Shown here: piece by piece, positions 4,782 through 5,284 of the stretch
How positions within the stretch are numbered: position 1 is the stretch's first letter
Layout of the letters: every line of letters starts with the position of its first letter
From: Anaerolineae bacterium CG2_30_64_16
GTDB taxonomy: Bacteria; Chloroflexota; Anaerolineae; CG2-30-64-16
Assembly: GCA_001871755.1 (NCBI GenBank)
Contig: MNXL01000142.1
Coordinates: 1 to 5,284, forward strand
Direction of reading: 5' to 3'
DNA length: 5,284 nt
The notes under the pieces: model-generated
Database searches by the model: none
What the model saw: only the letters and a program-made list of their open reading frames with translations
Told to the model about the DNA's origin: nothing
Made by a program: the position numbers and the translations under genes

Positions 4782-5284
4782 ATGGCTACGCTGTACGTGA
4801 CGGAGCCGGGATCCCGGATCGAAAAAGAGTATCGGCACTTGCTGGTCACTTTGGATGACAAGACGGTGCTACGGGCGCCGCTGGCGAGTGTGAGTCACGT
4901 CGTGCTGGTGGGCCGGGGGGTGGGCGCGACGACGCCGGCGCTGCACGCGCTGTTGGCGGCCGACATCACCCTGAGCCTGGTGAGCCGCGGCGGGGAATTG
5001 CTGGGGCGCCTGACCGGGCCGAGCGGGAAGAACCTGGAGCTGCGGCGCAAGCAGTATGCGCGGGCGGCCGATCCCGTGTTTTGCCTGGCGTTTGCCCGGC
5101 AGGTGGTGGCGGGGAAGCTGGCCAACTACCGGACGTATGCGCTGCGCTGGCGGCGGGGCCGGCCGGAGCTGCCCGCCGAGTGGCTGGAACGCCTGGACCG
5201 GGCGGCCGCAGAGGCGCCGGCGGCCCCGGACCTGGCGAGTCTGCGGGGGGTGGAGGGCGCGGGGAGCAAGGCGTACTTTGCGCT
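4782..5284 (+). CDS. cas1: CRISPR integrase Cas1, N-terminal 167 codons (runs off window)
   Basis: Cas1 with Cas2 joins new spacers into the CRISPR array. The visible part begins MATLYVTEPGS and has the N-terminal beta domain with KTVLRAPLASVSHVVLVG (27-44), then ALLAADITLSLVSRGGELLGRL (57-77), the usual 'alternative-hand' segment before the helical domain, RRKQYARAADP (88-98), and LRGVEGAGSKAYFA (154-167), where E158 is the first metal-binding glutamate of the active site. The remaining catalytic His and Asp/Glu lie past the right edge. The start has GGAGG (4771-4775) at 6 nt. It follows the RT by 114 nt, most of it tandem repeats, which shows the RT and Cas1 are separate proteins here, not a fusion. 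A cas2 gene is expected next but is not in the window. Confidence 0.94.
   Translation, partial: MATLYVTEPGSRIEKEYRHLLVTLDDKTVLRAPLASVSHVVLVGRGVGATTPALHALLAADITLSLVSRGGELLGRLTGPSGKNLELRRKQYARAADPVFCLAFARQVVAGKLANYRTYALRWRRGRPELPAEWLERLDRAAAEAPAAPDLASLRGVEGAGSKAYFA

Noticed and set aside
4209..4838. A 209-residue minus-strand frame across the RT end, repeats and cas1 start
   Set aside because: It reads through the tandem repeats and the antisense of two real genes, with no domain.

Overview
The window is a high-GC bacterial locus in which a CRISPR-Cas cluster, transcribed rightward, follows a stretch full of palindromic repeats and toxin-antitoxin genes. The gene set (Cas6, a membrane CARF protein, a stand-alone group II intron-like reverse transcriptase, Cas1) and the style of the intergenic repeats are most like Chloroflexota. 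That assignment rests on remembered family resemblance, not on a search.

Layout. Positions 1-407 hold no gene. They are a pile of repeat elements: a MITE-like element (35-317, 8-bp target duplication) that has itself been split by a second inverted-repeat element (48-190), a 38-bp tandem duplication, and a separate 15-bp-stem hairpin (336-368). Positions 408-1152, minus strand, are a VapBC-type toxin-antitoxin operon with a 20-nt gene overlap and a clear sigma70-type promoter inside an inverted repeat (1180-1230). Positions 1346-1816 are the remains of a DUF5615 (PIN-like) gene. A second copy of the same MITE family (1617-1707) has broken it; removing the element and one target duplication restores an uninterrupted 123-residue protein.

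Positions 1832-5284 are the Cas operon, all plus strand: cas6 (crRNA-processing endoribonuclease), a protein with two N-terminal transmembrane helices and a C-terminal CARF domain, a reverse transcriptase with an intact YADD motif, and the first 167 codons of cas1, which runs off the right edge. No CRISPR array, cas10 or other type III effector gene, or cas2 lies inside the window. Type III is inferred from CARF, Cas6 and RT occurring together. The likely division of labour is: RT plus Cas1 (and a Cas2 outside) acquire spacers, possibly from RNA; Cas6 processes crRNA; the CARF protein senses cyclic oligoadenylate from an unseen Cas10 and acts at the membrane.

The most interesting points are the 2TM-CARF protein, which has no nuclease domain and so may be a membrane-acting CRISPR effector; a MITE family whose boundaries are fixed by two copies in the window, with conserved ends and a variable core; and an octanucleotide repeat, GGTGACAN, at all three junctions between the Cas genes, where it supplies the cas6 stop codon and the RT start codon.
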